In this document: one piece after another, positions 25,226 through 33,890 of the stretch
How positions within the stretch are numbered: the stretch's first letter is position 1
Layout: each line of letters begins with the position of its first letter
DNA from: Paenibacillus lautus NBRC 15380
Lineage (GTDB): Bacteria; Bacillota; Bacilli; Paenibacillales; Paenibacillaceae
Reading direction: 5' to 3'
Length of the DNA: 64,000 bases
Assembly (NCBI RefSeq): GCF_004000945.1
Contig: NZ_BIMF01000015.1
Coordinates: forward strand, 1-64,000
Notes under the pieces: model-generated
The model's database searches: none
Told to the model about the DNA's origin: nothing
Seen by the model: the letters and a program-made list of their open reading frames with translations, nothing else
Translations under genes and position numbers: made by a program

Positions 25226-25684
25226 TTATCTGGATAAGAGCTGGTCAAGCCAGCCCGTAGTTTTTTCCACCCATTGCTCACTGTAGGAAGGTGTTTCGGA
25301 TAATGGAACATCACCGTTCATTTCTCCAGGAAGAAGTTGGTCAAATGCCCCGGTGAAGAGAAACAGCATGGTAATGGAGGCGGCAATGGTGTAATGAACG
25401 ATCGCGCGTTCGTACCATCGCTTCGGACGTTCCTGAATCCGCAGCGGTGCTTTATGGGTGTAAGGCTTAATTTGTTCGTGTTCCACCACCTGCTGCGTAA
25501 ATGTTTCAGGGTCTGACAAGCCAGGGAGTTCGGAATCAAGCTCCGCCAGTACCTGCATATATAGCTCCAGCACGGTGTCATCCGATAACATGAGCTCTTC
25601 ATAAGAAGATCGTTCTTCTGGCGAGCCTTCTCCTCTAACATATCGTTCTGTCAGCATTTTAAGCTCGTTGCCCTTAACGTTCAT
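25226..25684 (-). CDS. Putative membrane anti-sigma factor
   Basis: A 152-aa protein whose ATG (25684) overlaps the sigma stop codon (ATGA) and lies 7 nt after GGAGGAGG; the longer frame from 25720 is rejected. Residues 1-60 are an acidic helical domain (LTERYVRGEGSPEERSSYEE, LMLSDDTVLELY). One membrane helix follows at about 108-125 (IVHYTIAASITMLFLFTGAF), then a short outer tail. There is no H-X3-C-X2-C zinc motif, unlike classic ZAS anti-sigmas, so it would hold its sigma by a different N-terminal fold. The assignment rests on coupling to the sigma gene, size and topology. Confidence 0.75.
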   Translation of the reverse strand: MNVKGNELKMLTERYVRGEGSPEERSSYEELMLSDDTVLELYMQVLAELDSELPGLSDPETFTQQVVEHEQIKPYTHKAPLRIQERPKRWYERAIVHYTIAASITMLFLFTGAFDQLLPGEMNGDVPLSETPSYSEQWVEKTTGWLDQLLSR

Positions 25685-26238
25685 TTCCATTCCTCCTCCT
25701 TCCACGATTTCCGAATCCATTGTCTGGCCCGATATAATTTCGATTCAACCGTCTTGACCGTGACATCCAGCTCGGCTGCGATTTGCTCGTAATTTTTCTC
25801 TTCCAAATAAAAAGCCGTTATAATGGCGCGGTGGTTGTCCGGCAATTGTTTGATTTTCTCTCGAAGTTCCTCTCTTCTCTCCTTATGTATGAGCAGAGAA
25901 ACCACGTCCTCGTCCCGGGAAGGGAGTTTATCCAGCACTTCAGCATGTTCGCCGGGCAGCTGCTCCGGCGGTTTACGGGAAAGCTTCCTCTTCATATCAA
26001 TCGCTTTATTTAGCGTGATGCGTGTAATCCAGGTTTTAAACCCTTCAGATCGGTACTGGGGGAGAGCTTTGTATACTTGAATAAACACTTCCTGCGACGC
26101 ATCTTCCGCTTCCTTGGCATCCCGCAGGACCGAGTATGCCGTATGGAACACGTGCTGGCTGTAATGGCTCACCAGTTCCCGAAAGGCTTCTTGATCACCT
26201 TGCAGGATGCGCGTGATTAACGTTTCAGCATCTATAAC
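25681..26238 (-). CDS. ECF RNA polymerase sigma factor (start codon unclear)
   Basis: Region 2 is clear (LITRILQGDQEAFRELVSHY, then EDASQEVFIQVYKALPQY and FKTWITRITLNKAID), as is region 4 (LREKIKQLPDNHRAIITAFY, then YEQIAAELDVTVKTVESKLY). The body needs a start near 26238: AAGGAGGGGAGA sits at the right distance, but the codons there are GTT ATA GAT, with no ATG, GTG or TTG. The first conventional start in frame is an ATG at 26349 without ribosome site, adding 37 residues unlike any sigma N-terminus. Either ATA or GTT is used, a GTG has mutated to GTT, or the sequence has an error. It heads a four- or five-gene membrane operon. Confidence 0.8.
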   Translation of the reverse strand, partial: VIDAETLITRILQGDQEAFRELVSHYSQHVFHTAYSVLRDAKEAEDASQEVFIQVYKALPQYRSEGFKTWITRITLNKAIDMKRKLSRKPPEQLPGEHAEVLDKLPSRDEDVVSLLIHKERREELREKIKQLPDNHRAIITAFYLEEKNYEQIAAELDVTVKTVESKLYRARQWIRKSWKEEEWK

Positions 26239-26372
26239 TCTCCCCTCCTTCCCAAATACATAGACGTCTACTTTGAAAGCTGCCCCTGCACTTTTTTCAA
26301 AAAAAATTTTGGATAATCTAAAAACAAGACCAGAACAGCTTGTCCGCATAGTTTGCCCATACCGGTCAAAGC

Positions 26373-26396
26373 AAAAAAGAACGTCTATCGACGCCC
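26373..26396 (-). terminator. Terminator after the CPBP protease gene
   Basis: Seven-bp stem with G-U pairs (26379-26385 with 26390-26396), tetraloop, then six U on the minus strand (26373-26378). Short but well placed just behind the stop at 26407. Confidence 0.65.
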
Positions 26397-26406
26397 TTTT
26401 AGGATG

Positions 26407-27246
26407 TTACAGGATCATGCCGCTAAGTACAAAAAGAACATTCATTATAAAATGCATAACCATCACGGGAACCAAACCTTTCGAACGAATAGCCACGCCG
26501 CCCATCATGATACCAAAGATTGAAAACAGCAGACAAACCGGCCATGAAAAACCTAGGTGGTAGTGGTATAAACCAAAGGTAACTCCGGCGATGACAAGCC
26601 CTTTCAGCTCCCCAAATCCACTTACAAAATGACTAAGTATGTATCCCCGCCACAACAGCTCCTCAAGGACGGCATTGATCAGCGCAAAGGATAGTGCATA
26701 ACCGATAAGAACGAGAAAATGCGGCTGTCGCCAGTCAATAAAGAATGAAAATATGCCACAAATGATAAGCAGAAAAATGAACATGAACCGCCAAATCGGG
26801 TCTTTAATCGGGCCCTTGAATATCCATGGAAAATAAATCGTTGTCCTCCAGGTACCTCTGGCGAGATAAAGCGGTTTTTCCCTTGTCAGCATTGCCGCGA
26901 GCGCAAACGGCAGAACAAATAGAATCAGGCTTAGCCTCGATAGGATGATGGCCCAGGCATCGTGCCCCGCTAATCCATTTTTGATGATTTCACCGAAAGC
27001 ATGATAGAGCATATAACCTATCACCATGATAAGCGCCACTATGGCCGTGTCTCTGATTTGAATCGATAGCTTGCGTAAGCTTCTTAGCTTGCACAAACTA
27101 TATATCAACAGGATCAGCCCGATTCCCCACGCCATGGATAGTAGGATTGAGGTCCATTGAACCCATACGATGGTGGCGATCATGATGATCAAGCAGGTGA
27201 TAAATTCACCTGGGCGATTCGTTACTTGCAAGCTTTTCTCTCCCAT
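26407..27246 (-). CDS. CPBP-family intramembrane glutamic endopeptidase
   Basis: A 279-aa protein with about seven membrane helices. The catalytic motifs of the CAAX-protease/bacteriocin-processing (ABI) family are present: EELLWRG (residues about 195-201), the His of FGLYHYHLG, and the HFIMN motif near the C-terminus. Members process prenylated proteins in eukaryotes; bacterial members often act in self-immunity or unknown processing. No bacteriocin gene is adjacent. The ATG at 27246 has no ribosome site; a TTG at 27231 in frame follows GGGAGAG by 6 nt and may be the true start. Monocistronic. Confidence 0.85.
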   Translation of the reverse strand: MGEKSLQVTNRPGEFITCLIIMIATIVWVQWTSILLSMAWGIGLILLIYSLCKLRSLRKLSIQIRDTAIVALIMVIGYMLYHAFGEIIKNGLAGHDAWAIILSRLSLILFVLPFALAAMLTREKPLYLARGTWRTTIYFPWIFKGPIKDPIWRFMFIFLLIICGIFSFFIDWRQPHFLVLIGYALSFALINAVLEELLWRGYILSHFVSGFGELKGLVIAGVTFGLYHYHLGFSWPVCLLFSIFGIMMGGVAIRSKGLVPVMVMHFIMNVLFVLSGMIL

Positions 27247-27294
27247 TCTGTAACGCGTATGATGATATCATGATACCCTTCTATCCTGACCGGA

Positions 27295-28329
27295 TCAACT
27301 AGAGATTGGGACATCGTCTTTTTCTAACGGCTCCACCACAGTTAGCAGAAACGGGCGTCCGCGCAAATATTCATGGATATAGGCTAGTGCATAGATTTGC
27401 TCACTCTTCAGACTTTCTGTCTCTCTTGGATTAGAGGCATGGTGGCTATAATTCTCCATCATGATCATGATGAAAAAGCACTCCAGAGACTGAATATAAT
27501 CCGAGTCCAACTTCCGCACGCTTTCATATCCTTGGAGCACTTTAAATCGCTGCTTCGGATCAAGTGACAACATAACCGCGGCCAGATCGTAAAGATAAAA
27601 ACCGTAACCGCATCTACCGAAATCAATCGGATGTGGAATTCCCCCTTCAAATACCACATTCCCCAGATGTAAATCGGCATGAATGAGGCCATAGTTGCAA
27701 TCATCAGCGTTCATGAGCTCAAGCTGGGATAGAACCTTTTCAGCTGCGAGTTGATACAGTGACCATGAGACTTCAGACAAAAAAGTCCCTGCATATCGTT
27801 CCAACTTAGCGAGCGCTTCTCTATAACTGTTCATCCCCCATACGGGCCTCCGGAAATCAGAAGAACTTTCGAAGCCAAGTGCAACTTCATGCAATCTCGC
27901 AATCAAGACACCTACCTGAAAAGCCTGATCTTCTGTAAGTCTTTCATGGGCATGCACTCCATCTACCCATTTCATCACGGTGACGTGAGGTGATCTGAAT
28001 CCATGGTCTGTTCCGATTTTCAACAATCTTAATCCATTTGGAGTGGTTATACCTGTTGGTACTTTGATACCTGCGGTAATAAGGGCATCCAGGAATTGAA
28101 GCTCCAGTTCTATTTCATTACTGGACCGTCGATCCGAATGAATTCTCAATAAGTATGTTTCATTTAAGTTTGTCCTAACTTGATATGTAATCGTGTCCGA
28201 AATACCGATAAACTCAATCTCAACCCATCTCAGGTTATACTGCTGAAGTGCCGATATCGCAACCTTCTTGGCTCTTACGAGCAGCGCACACCGTTGTTCT
28301 TCTGTTGCAAATTGAAAAAAATCATTCAT
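27295..28329 (-). CDS. Aminoglycoside-phosphotransferase/choline-kinase-like protein
   Basis: A 344-aa APH-family kinase. The Brenner motif is LIHADLHLGNVVF (about residues 220-232) and the metal-binding motif is PIDFGRCGYGFYLYDLA; the N-lobe has the expected TYQVRTN and LLRIHSD strands. Substrates in this family range from antibiotics to choline, homoserine and proteins; similarity in layout to SrkA/YihE-type stress kinases is possible but not shown. AGAGGTGAGTTT precedes the ATG. No resistance genes are near, so I do not call it a resistance determinant. Confidence 0.85.
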   Translation of the reverse strand: MNDFFQFATEEQRCALLVRAKKVAISALQQYNLRWVEIEFIGISDTITYQVRTNLNETYLLRIHSDRRSSNEIELELQFLDALITAGIKVPTGITTPNGLRLLKIGTDHGFRSPHVTVMKWVDGVHAHERLTEDQAFQVGVLIARLHEVALGFESSSDFRRPVWGMNSYREALAKLERYAGTFLSEVSWSLYQLAAEKVLSQLELMNADDCNYGLIHADLHLGNVVFEGGIPHPIDFGRCGYGFYLYDLAAVMLSLDPKQRFKVLQGYESVRKLDSDYIQSLECFFIMIMMENYSHHASNPRETESLKSEQIYALAYIHEYLRGRPFLLTVVEPLEKDDVPISS

Positions 28330-28434
28330 AAACTCACCTCTGCCCTATCGTTTGAACGTTGTTGAATAATTATAAATGCCCAGCATCTGTCCTTCCTATA
28401 TAACGATTGGTTTAAAATGACTTTTATACATAAG

Positions 28435-28470
28435 AAAAAGCCACATCAGAATCAGGTCCAATGTGACTTT
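28435..28470 (-). terminator. Terminator after the CD3324-like gene
   Basis: Minus-strand stem AAAGTCACAT with ATGTGGCTTT (G-U pair included), 14-nt loop, then U5. The stop codon at 28474 is just upstream. Confidence 0.75.
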
Positions 28471-28473
28471 GCA

Positions 28474-28743
28474 TTACTTGTTTTTGGTATACACGATTTT
28501 CTTGATGGAATCGCAGGATAAACAAAATTGAGAAGAAAGCTGATCAATCGTTGCGCCCGACGCAAACAACCGCCGAATTTCCAGGTTTCTTTTTTTCAAA
28601 TACACCCGGCTGCCCGAGTTTTCTCCCCATTTCTTGCGTAACCCTTCAGGTTTAGGGATGTACACCATCCCGCCCTGTACATATTTTTGCACTTCCTTCA
28701 AAAGTTCCTCTGGAAGTATAATATCCGCGTTTATATATTTCAT
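28474..28743 (-). CDS. CD3324-family small protein with helix-turn-helix tail
   Basis: An 89-aa protein that matches what I know as the CD3324 family: start MKYINADIILPEELLKEVQK, central GLRKKWGENSGSR, then LKKRNLEIRRLFASGATIDQ and the HTH-like end LSSQFCLSCDSIKKIVYTK. The C-terminal half looks like a Mor/resolvase-type helix-turn-helix, so DNA binding is plausible but untested. GGAG precedes the ATG. No operon partners. Confidence 0.8.
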   Translation of the reverse strand: MKYINADIILPEELLKEVQKYVQGGMVYIPKPEGLRKKWGENSGSRVYLKKRNLEIRRLFASGATIDQLSSQFCLSCDSIKKIVYTKNK

Positions 28744-28826
28744 GGTAGCTCTGCTCCTTAAACTTAAAATAAAGGTTTTAAGGATGCAAAGTCCATTAGA
28801 TAAACGGCCTCTTATATGCGAGGTAA

Positions 28827-28919
28827 TCAGGCGGTAACTTTCTCATCGCTCCATGCAAACAACCGCCGTTGTTCATCATATAGACTTTGCATAGAGCTCA
28901 TCGTCAATCTTCCCATCAT
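28827..28919 (-). CDS. Possible 30-aa small protein
   Basis: A strong GAAGGGAGG lies 9 nt before the ATG at 28919. The product is MMGRLTMSSMQSLYDEQRRL then FAWSDEKVTA. A further ATG lies 6 nt upstream. The frame stays open to 29045 without a ribosome site. It has a helical, Gln/Glu/Arg-rich body and no membrane segment. No family is recognised; the ribosome site is the main evidence. Confidence 0.4.
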   Translation of the reverse strand: MMGRLTMSSMQSLYDEQRRLFAWSDEKVTA

Positions 28920-29034
28920 GATCATGCCCCTCCCTTCAAAATAATGACATTCCGACTGGTTATGACCATTATAACCGATGTTACGCGAAAAATCGAAGTG
29001 CTCTGTCTCATCGTTCAAGTCGATTTTAAACCGC

Positions 29035-29682
29035 TCAGCTTGCAAACGACCGGAGCATCTCCTCCACGGTTTTGAAATAATAGGTTGGCTGGCATGCCCT
29101 CAGCTCTTCCTCCGAACCGTAACCATAACCTGCAGCAATGCTGTGTATCCCGCAATTCCCGGCTCCAATCAGATCAAACTTCCGGTCTCCAATCATGACG
29201 GCTTCCGAAGTATGAATGCGGCACGTATCCAGAACATGCTGAATGATTTCGGTTTTGGCGGACCGGGTGCCGTCCAGTTCGCTTCCGCACACCATGGAAA
29301 AATAAGCGGTTAGCTGGAAATGCTCTAGGACTGTTTCGGCAAAAACCGTAGGTTTGGAGGTAGCAACATACAACTGGCGCCCTTGGGATAACAGCAAATC
29401 CAATAACTGGCGTATGCCGACATATACCTCATTTTCATAAAGGCCGGTGTCCTTGAAATATTCACGGTAACTCAGAACGGCTTCCCAAGCCTCGGCTTCA
29501 CTAAAATGATATTTCTCGGTGAAGGTCGCCTGGAGCGGGGGACCGATAAAACATTCCAGCTCGGAGAGATCACTTACGTTAATCCCATGCTGAGCGAGTG
29601 CGTACTTCACGGCTTTCGTAATGCCTTCACGCGGATCCGTCAGGGTTCCATCCAAATCAAACAGTATATGATTATATTTCAT
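29035..29682 (-). CDS. HAD-family phosphatase, phosphoglycolate-phosphatase-like
   Basis: A 215-aa HAD hydrolase with a C1-type cap. Motif I is FDLDGTLTDPREG, motif II is YVATSKPT, the motif III Lys is in SAKTEIIQ, and motif IV is MIGDRKFDLIGA. The pattern is close to PGP/Gph-type 2-phosphoglycolate or 5'-nucleotide phosphatases, but the substrate cannot be read from sequence. GGAGG precedes the ATG by 8 nt. Its ATG shares one base with the stop of the upstream HAD gene (TAATG), so two HAD phosphatases are co-translated. Confidence 0.85.
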   Translation of the reverse strand: MKYNHILFDLDGTLTDPREGITKAVKYALAQHGINVSDLSELECFIGPPLQATFTEKYHFSEAEAWEAVLSYREYFKDTGLYENEVYVGIRQLLDLLLSQGRQLYVATSKPTVFAETVLEHFQLTAYFSMVCGSELDGTRSAKTEIIQHVLDTCRIHTSEAVMIGDRKFDLIGAGNCGIHSIAAGYGYGSEEELRACQPTYYFKTVEEMLRSFAS

Positions 29683-30395
29683 TATGTAGTCCTCCGTGTT
29701 CCATCTTTAGCCAAATCCTTGATCTCCAGAAGATCCCTGATCATATAAGCAGGTCGATGATGGTCACTTAAAGGGGTATCCCGGCGATTATAATAACAAA
29801 AATCAATCCCGGATCTTACTGCTCCTTCATAGTCATCCGTAAGCGAATCCCCTATGTACAGCACCTCGTCTGGACTTAAAGCCAATTCCTGCAAAGCGAG
29901 TTCAAAGATCTGCGGGTCCGGCTTCCAGCACTTCACCTCATCCGAAATGATGAAGGAGTCAAAATAATGAAACAAGCCTCCTGCCGCAAGACGTTTGCGC
30001 TGAGCTTCACCAATGCCGTTGGATATGACCCCGAGGGCAAAGTCGCCATGCAGGTGTTCCAAAATAAGATCGGCATGGGGCTCCATATGGTTGGAACTGC
30101 AAAACAACCCCCAGTAGGTTTCCGAGATCTCCCGGCACTGGTTAAATTCCCGCTTCAGTCCAAGGAACGTGTCCATGAAGGAATGTTCCAACACCTGCCT
30201 AATATCATGATTGTTCTGAATCCGGTTCATCCAATAATTAAAATTAATCGGTCCAAACGTGCTCCAGAATTCTTCCCACGTCAGTTCCTCATGCAGACGG
30301 TAGTGCTCCAGCGCCTGCTGCATACATGACCTTTCACTCTGACTATAGTCTAATAACGTGTTATCCAGATCAAAAATTATAGCCTTGTATCTCAT
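29682..30395 (-). CDS. HAD-family phosphatase, YjjG/pyrimidine-nucleotidase-like
   Basis: A 237-aa HAD hydrolase with motif I FDLDNTLLDYSQSE (Asn variant typical of the YjjG/YfnB group), motif II GVISNGIGEAQ, the motif III Lys in KCWKPDPQIFE, and motif IV YIGDSLTDDYEGA. YfnB/YjjG-type enzymes dephosphorylate nucleoside monophosphates as house-cleaning; inferred. The start at 30395 (MRYKAI) is chosen over 30425 because of GGAGGGGG upstream. First gene of a two-gene HAD operon. Confidence 0.85.
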   Translation of the reverse strand: MRYKAIIFDLDNTLLDYSQSERSCMQQALEHYRLHEELTWEEFWSTFGPINFNYWMNRIQNNHDIRQVLEHSFMDTFLGLKREFNQCREISETYWGLFCSSNHMEPHADLILEHLHGDFALGVISNGIGEAQRKRLAAGGLFHYFDSFIISDEVKCWKPDPQIFELALQELALSPDEVLYIGDSLTDDYEGAVRSGIDFCYYNRRDTPLSDHHRPAYMIRDLLEIKDLAKDGTRRTT

Positions 30396-30553
30396 CTTCA
30401 TCTCCCCCTCCAGCCGCTGCTGCAACTATATCCATTCGCTAATCCGGGGAAGTTCTCCTGCTAATTCACAGGACTGAACGGCCAATCCTCAGTCCGCTGC
30501 ATAAGAAAAGTCCCATTAACATCATAGACCTGGATTACAAAAAAGTTGCACAT

Positions 30554-30580
30554 AAAAAAGCACGCCCTTAGCGGACGTGC
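30554..30580 (-). terminator. Terminator after dnaD
   Basis: Minus-strand stem GCACG(T)C with G(G)CGTGC, short loop, then U6 (30554-30559). It ends the asnS-dnaD transcript just behind the stop at 30588. Confidence 0.75.
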
Positions 30581-30587
30581 TTCTTAT

Positions 30588-31337
30588 CTATCTTCCAATA
30601 TTTCTGAATTTCTGCGTATAGGCTTTGGCATCCTGTGCGGTACGCACCCGATTGCGGCTCCATTCCAGCAGGATCCGGTCAATGTAGCGGAAATGCAGTT
30701 TGCCCGCAAATACCGCTTCTTTGAGAGCCAGCAGGATCAACTCGTCCGGATAGCGATCCGCATCAACCCAGCCGGAGATGGTCTCCAGCTCCATGGGCGA
30801 CAGCGGGCGGCCAAACTCTTTTTCAAAAATGGTGAACAAATTCCGCTCTTCCTTCTCGGGAACGGGATTCCCCGATGCAGCTGATTTGCCATTAGCAGGA
30901 CGGGCATTCAAAAGCGGAGACGCAAACTTGGTTCCATCAGGGGTCTTTTCCTCACGCTCTTCTGCCAAGCACGAAGCGAGCTTCTCATACAATCCGTTGA
31001 GATTGTAACGCTCGTAATGAATCCCCTGTGTTTCGTCCACATATTCATCAATGCCGATCAGCCCTACCTTCATCAAACGCTGCAAGCTGGTAGCGATGAA
31101 TGCGGCGGGAGCCCCCGTCACTTCCGCAAGCTCCTCCAGCGAAGGAAACGCCTTGAACTCCACCTGCTGATAACCAATCAAATGGATGACCAGCATGGCT
31201 TCGCGGTCGCTTAAACCAAGTGACCGGTAATGCCGGAGCAAGGCATAAGGGATGATCGCCATTCCCTGGCTCATACCGGCAGCGGCGCCGGCCGTCCACC
31301 CATTCACGCCTGTGTCCACGTTACCGTCGTGGTCCAT
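30588..31337 (-). CDS. dnaD: DnaD replication-initiation/primosome protein
   Basis: A 249-aa protein. The N-terminal winged-helix domain (DDBH1) covers about residues 20-115 (MAIIPYALLRHYRSLGLSDR, SLEELAEVTGAPAAFIATSL); the C-terminal DnaD-like domain (DDBH2) covers about 160-240 (FEKEFGRPLSPMELETISGW, KLHFRYIDRILLEW). DnaD acts with DnaB and DnaI in loading the replicative helicase. The start at 31337 (MDHDGN) follows AGAGGTGA; a GTG at 31352 is the alternative. It follows asnS by 18 bp as in B. subtilis, but nth no longer follows it. Confidence 0.92.
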   Translation of the reverse strand: MDHDGNVDTGVNGWTAGAAAGMSQGMAIIPYALLRHYRSLGLSDREAMLVIHLIGYQQVEFKAFPSLEELAEVTGAPAAFIATSLQRLMKVGLIGIDEYVDETQGIHYERYNLNGLYEKLASCLAEEREEKTPDGTKFASPLLNARPANGKSAASGNPVPEKEERNLFTIFEKEFGRPLSPMELETISGWVDADRYPDELILLALKEAVFAGKLHFRYIDRILLEWSRNRVRTAQDAKAYTQKFRNIGR

Positions 31338-31355
31338 AGACTCACCTCTCACGGC

Positions 31356-32651
31356 TTACGGGTACAACCGGTACAGGGTCCGTGGGAACGGAATCGTTTC
31401 ACGAACATGGTCCAAGCCGCAAATCCAGGCAACGGTACGCTCAAGACCTAAACCGAAGCCGGAATGAGGCACGGTGCCGTATTTACGCAAATCCATATAC
31501 CATTGATAGGTTTCCATCGATAGATCATGCTCCTTGAAGCGCTCTTCAAGCAGCTGCGGATCGTCTATCCGCTGCGATCCGCCAATAATCTCGCCATAAC
31601 CTTCCGGAGCGATCATATCCGCACACAGTACGACTTCCGGACGGTTCGGATCCGGCTTCATGTAGAAAGCCTTGATTCCCGCCGGGTAATGCGTGATAAA
31701 GACCGGCTTGTCATACTTCTCGGCAATGGCCGTTTCGTGTGGCGCGCCAAAGTCCTCACCCCAAGGAATATCGAAATCTTGCGTATGCAGGAATTCAATG
31801 GCCTCATCGTAAGTAATCCGAGGGAATGGTGCCTGGATCGCCTCAAGTTTCGAGATGTCGCGACCGATCGTTTCAAGCTCCTGGCGGCAGTTCTTAACCA
31901 CGGATTGCACCACATGACTAATGAACTGCTCCTGCACCCGAAGGCTCTCCTCATGGTCCGTGAAGGCCATCTCCGGCTCAATCATCCAGAACTCGATCAG
32001 GTGACGGCGGGTTTTGGACTTCTCGGCCCGGAATGTCGGCCCGAAAGAATATACCTTACCGAGCGCCATGGCGGCAGCCTCCATGTACAGCTGTCCGCTC
32101 TGGGTCAAATAGGCATCCTCATCAAAATACTTCGTGTGGAACAGGTTGGTTGTGCCCTCCGCGGATGTTGGGGTCAAAATCGGCGGATCCACAAGCGTAA
32201 ATCCGTTGGTATCAAAATAATCTTGAACCGCACGGATAATTTCAGCACGGATCACCATGATCGCACGTTGTTTCTGGGTACGAAGCCACAGATGACGATG
32301 GTCCATCAAATAATCGACACCATGCTCTTTAGGCGTAATCGGATAGTTTTCCGTAAGATGTATGATTTCAATGCCGGTAACCGTCATCTCATAACCCGAT
32401 TGGCTCCGCGGCTCTTCACGTATAACACCCGTCACATACAAAGAGCTTTCCTGTGTCAGGCTTTTCGCGTCATCCCATACTTGTTCGGATACTTCGCTCT
32501 TCACAACAACACCCTGGATATATCCGGAGCCATCGCGAAGCTGCAGGAATTGAATCTTTCCGCTGGAACGCTTGTTGTTGATCCAGGCGCCGATCGTGAC
32601 GGTCTCACCGACATGCTGGTTGACGTTACGAATCACACTTTTGGTGGCCAT
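31356..32651 (-). CDS. asnS: Asparaginyl-tRNA synthetase
   Basis: A 431-aa class IIb synthetase: N-terminal OB-fold anticodon-binding domain (VTIGAWINNKRSSGKIQFLQ) and catalytic core with motif 2 FRAEKSKTRRHLIEFWMIEP and motif 3 GFGLGLERTVAWICG. The presence of PEMAFTD and the overall length fit AsnRS rather than AspRS. GGGAGAG precedes the ATG at a distance of 9 nt. It lies 30 bp downstream of ackA; aspB, which precedes asnS in B. subtilis, is absent here. Confidence 0.95.
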   Translation of the reverse strand: MATKSVIRNVNQHVGETVTIGAWINNKRSSGKIQFLQLRDGSGYIQGVVVKSEVSEQVWDDAKSLTQESSLYVTGVIREEPRSQSGYEMTVTGIEIIHLTENYPITPKEHGVDYLMDHRHLWLRTQKQRAIMVIRAEIIRAVQDYFDTNGFTLVDPPILTPTSAEGTTNLFHTKYFDEDAYLTQSGQLYMEAAAMALGKVYSFGPTFRAEKSKTRRHLIEFWMIEPEMAFTDHEESLRVQEQFISHVVQSVVKNCRQELETIGRDISKLEAIQAPFPRITYDEAIEFLHTQDFDIPWGEDFGAPHETAIAEKYDKPVFITHYPAGIKAFYMKPDPNRPEVVLCADMIAPEGYGEIIGGSQRIDDPQLLEERFKEHDLSMETYQWYMDLRKYGTVPHSGFGLGLERTVAWICGLDHVRETIPFPRTLYRLYP

Positions 32652-32681
32652 GCTTAAATCTCTCCCTTATATCACTACTAT

Positions 32682-33890
32682 TTAACGGTTGGAAGCTTGT
32701 ACGATACGATGCGTATCCCGAGCAATCACCAGTTCCTCGTTGGTAGGGATCACAAGTACCTCGACCTTCGAATTCGCCGCAGAAATACGGCGTGGTTCGC
32801 CGGAACGAATGCTGTTCAGCTCCTCATCCAATTCTACTCCGAGATAGGTAAGCTGCTCAAGCACTCTTTGACGAAGAACGATCGAATTCTCTCCGACACC
32901 CGCAGTAAATACGATGACATCCACGCCATTCATGGCAGCAGCATATGACCCGATGTATTTACGAACACGATACTCATACATTTCAAAGGCCAACGTGGAG
33001 TTCGGATCGCCTTTTTCCATGCCTTCCGTAATCTCACGCATATCACTGCTGATCCCGGAAATCGCTAATAGTCCGCTATGCTTGTTCAGCATGGAGTTCA
33101 CTTCATTGACAGTCAGCTCTTCCTTGTTCATGACAAACGGTACGATTGCCGGGTCCAAATCACCGCTGCGTGTACCCATCATGAGCCCTTCCAGCGGAGT
33201 CATCCCCATGGAGGTATCGATGGATTTCCCGCCTTTTACGGCTGTCAGGGAAGCACCGTTACCGATATGACAGGTAATGATCTTCAGATCCTCCAGCGGC
33301 CGGTTCAGGAATTCTGCCGCTGCCTGGCTGACATAGGCGTGGGACGTACCGTGCGCACCGTAACGACGTACTTTATACTTATTATAAAGTACTCTCGGAA
33401 TAGCGTACAGGTATGATTTCTCAGGCATCGTCTGATGGAACGCCGTATCAAATACAACGACCTGCGGAACGCCCGGCATATTGGTTTCTGCCGCTTTAAT
33501 CCCCATCATCGATGCGGGATTGTGAAGCGGAGCCAAATCGAACAAGCGGCGGATTTCCGCTTTGGCGTCACTGTCAACGAGCGCGGATTCTTTAAAAGAC
33601 TCCCCGCCGTGCACTACGCGGTGTCCAACGGCCTGAATGCTTTCGATAGAATCGATCACACCGTGTTCCTCGTTCGTGAGCATGCCAAGCACTTTGCGGA
33701 TCGCCGTGGTATGCTCCAGAATTTCGCTAACTTCCGTAACATCCTGTTTACCCGTCGGCTTATGCGTCAGAATCGAGGAGTCCATGCCGATCCGCTCTAC
33801 CAAGCCTTTTGCCAATACGGATTCATCCGTCATGTTGTACAGTTGATACTTCAGTGAAGAACTACCTGCATTAATTACGAGAATATTCAT
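32682..33890 (-). CDS. ackA: Acetate kinase
   Basis: A 402-aa ASKHA-fold kinase that interconverts acetyl phosphate and acetate with ATP. Signatures are LVINAGSSSLKYQLYN (residues 3-18), GHRVVHGGESF, TAFHQTMP, HIGNGASLTAVKGGKSIDTS and FTAGVGENS. The ATG overlaps the hbd stop by 4 nt (ATGA), coupling the two. With Hbd this points to overflow or fermentative acyl-CoA metabolism; pta is not in the window. Confidence 0.96.
   Translation of the reverse strand: MNILVINAGSSSLKYQLYNMTDESVLAKGLVERIGMDSSILTHKPTGKQDVTEVSEILEHTTAIRKVLGMLTNEEHGVIDSIESIQAVGHRVVHGGESFKESALVDSDAKAEIRRLFDLAPLHNPASMMGIKAAETNMPGVPQVVVFDTAFHQTMPEKSYLYAIPRVLYNKYKVRRYGAHGTSHAYVSQAAAEFLNRPLEDLKIITCHIGNGASLTAVKGGKSIDTSMGMTPLEGLMMGTRSGDLDPAIVPFVMNKEELTVNEVNSMLNKHSGLLAISGISSDMREITEGMEKGDPNSTLAFEMYEYRVRKYIGSYAAAMNGVDVIVFTAGVGENSIVLRQRVLEQLTYLGVELDEELNSIRSGEPRRISAANSKVEVLVIPTNEELVIARDTHRIVQASNR

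Noticed and set aside
27295..28329. Aminoglycoside resistance gene
   Set aside because: APH fold only; no mobile context and sequence features equally fit housekeeping or stress kinases.
30461..30553. Minus-strand 30-codon frame behind dnaD (MCNFFVIQVYDVNGTFLMQR and 10 more residues)
   Set aside because: Protein-like composition, but the ATG sits directly after the U-run of the dnaD terminator with no ribosome site; may be a gene fragment, not called.
31527..32657. 376-codon plus-strand frame opposite asnS
   Set aside because: Shadow of the highly conserved asnS coding sequence; composition is reverse-complement bias.
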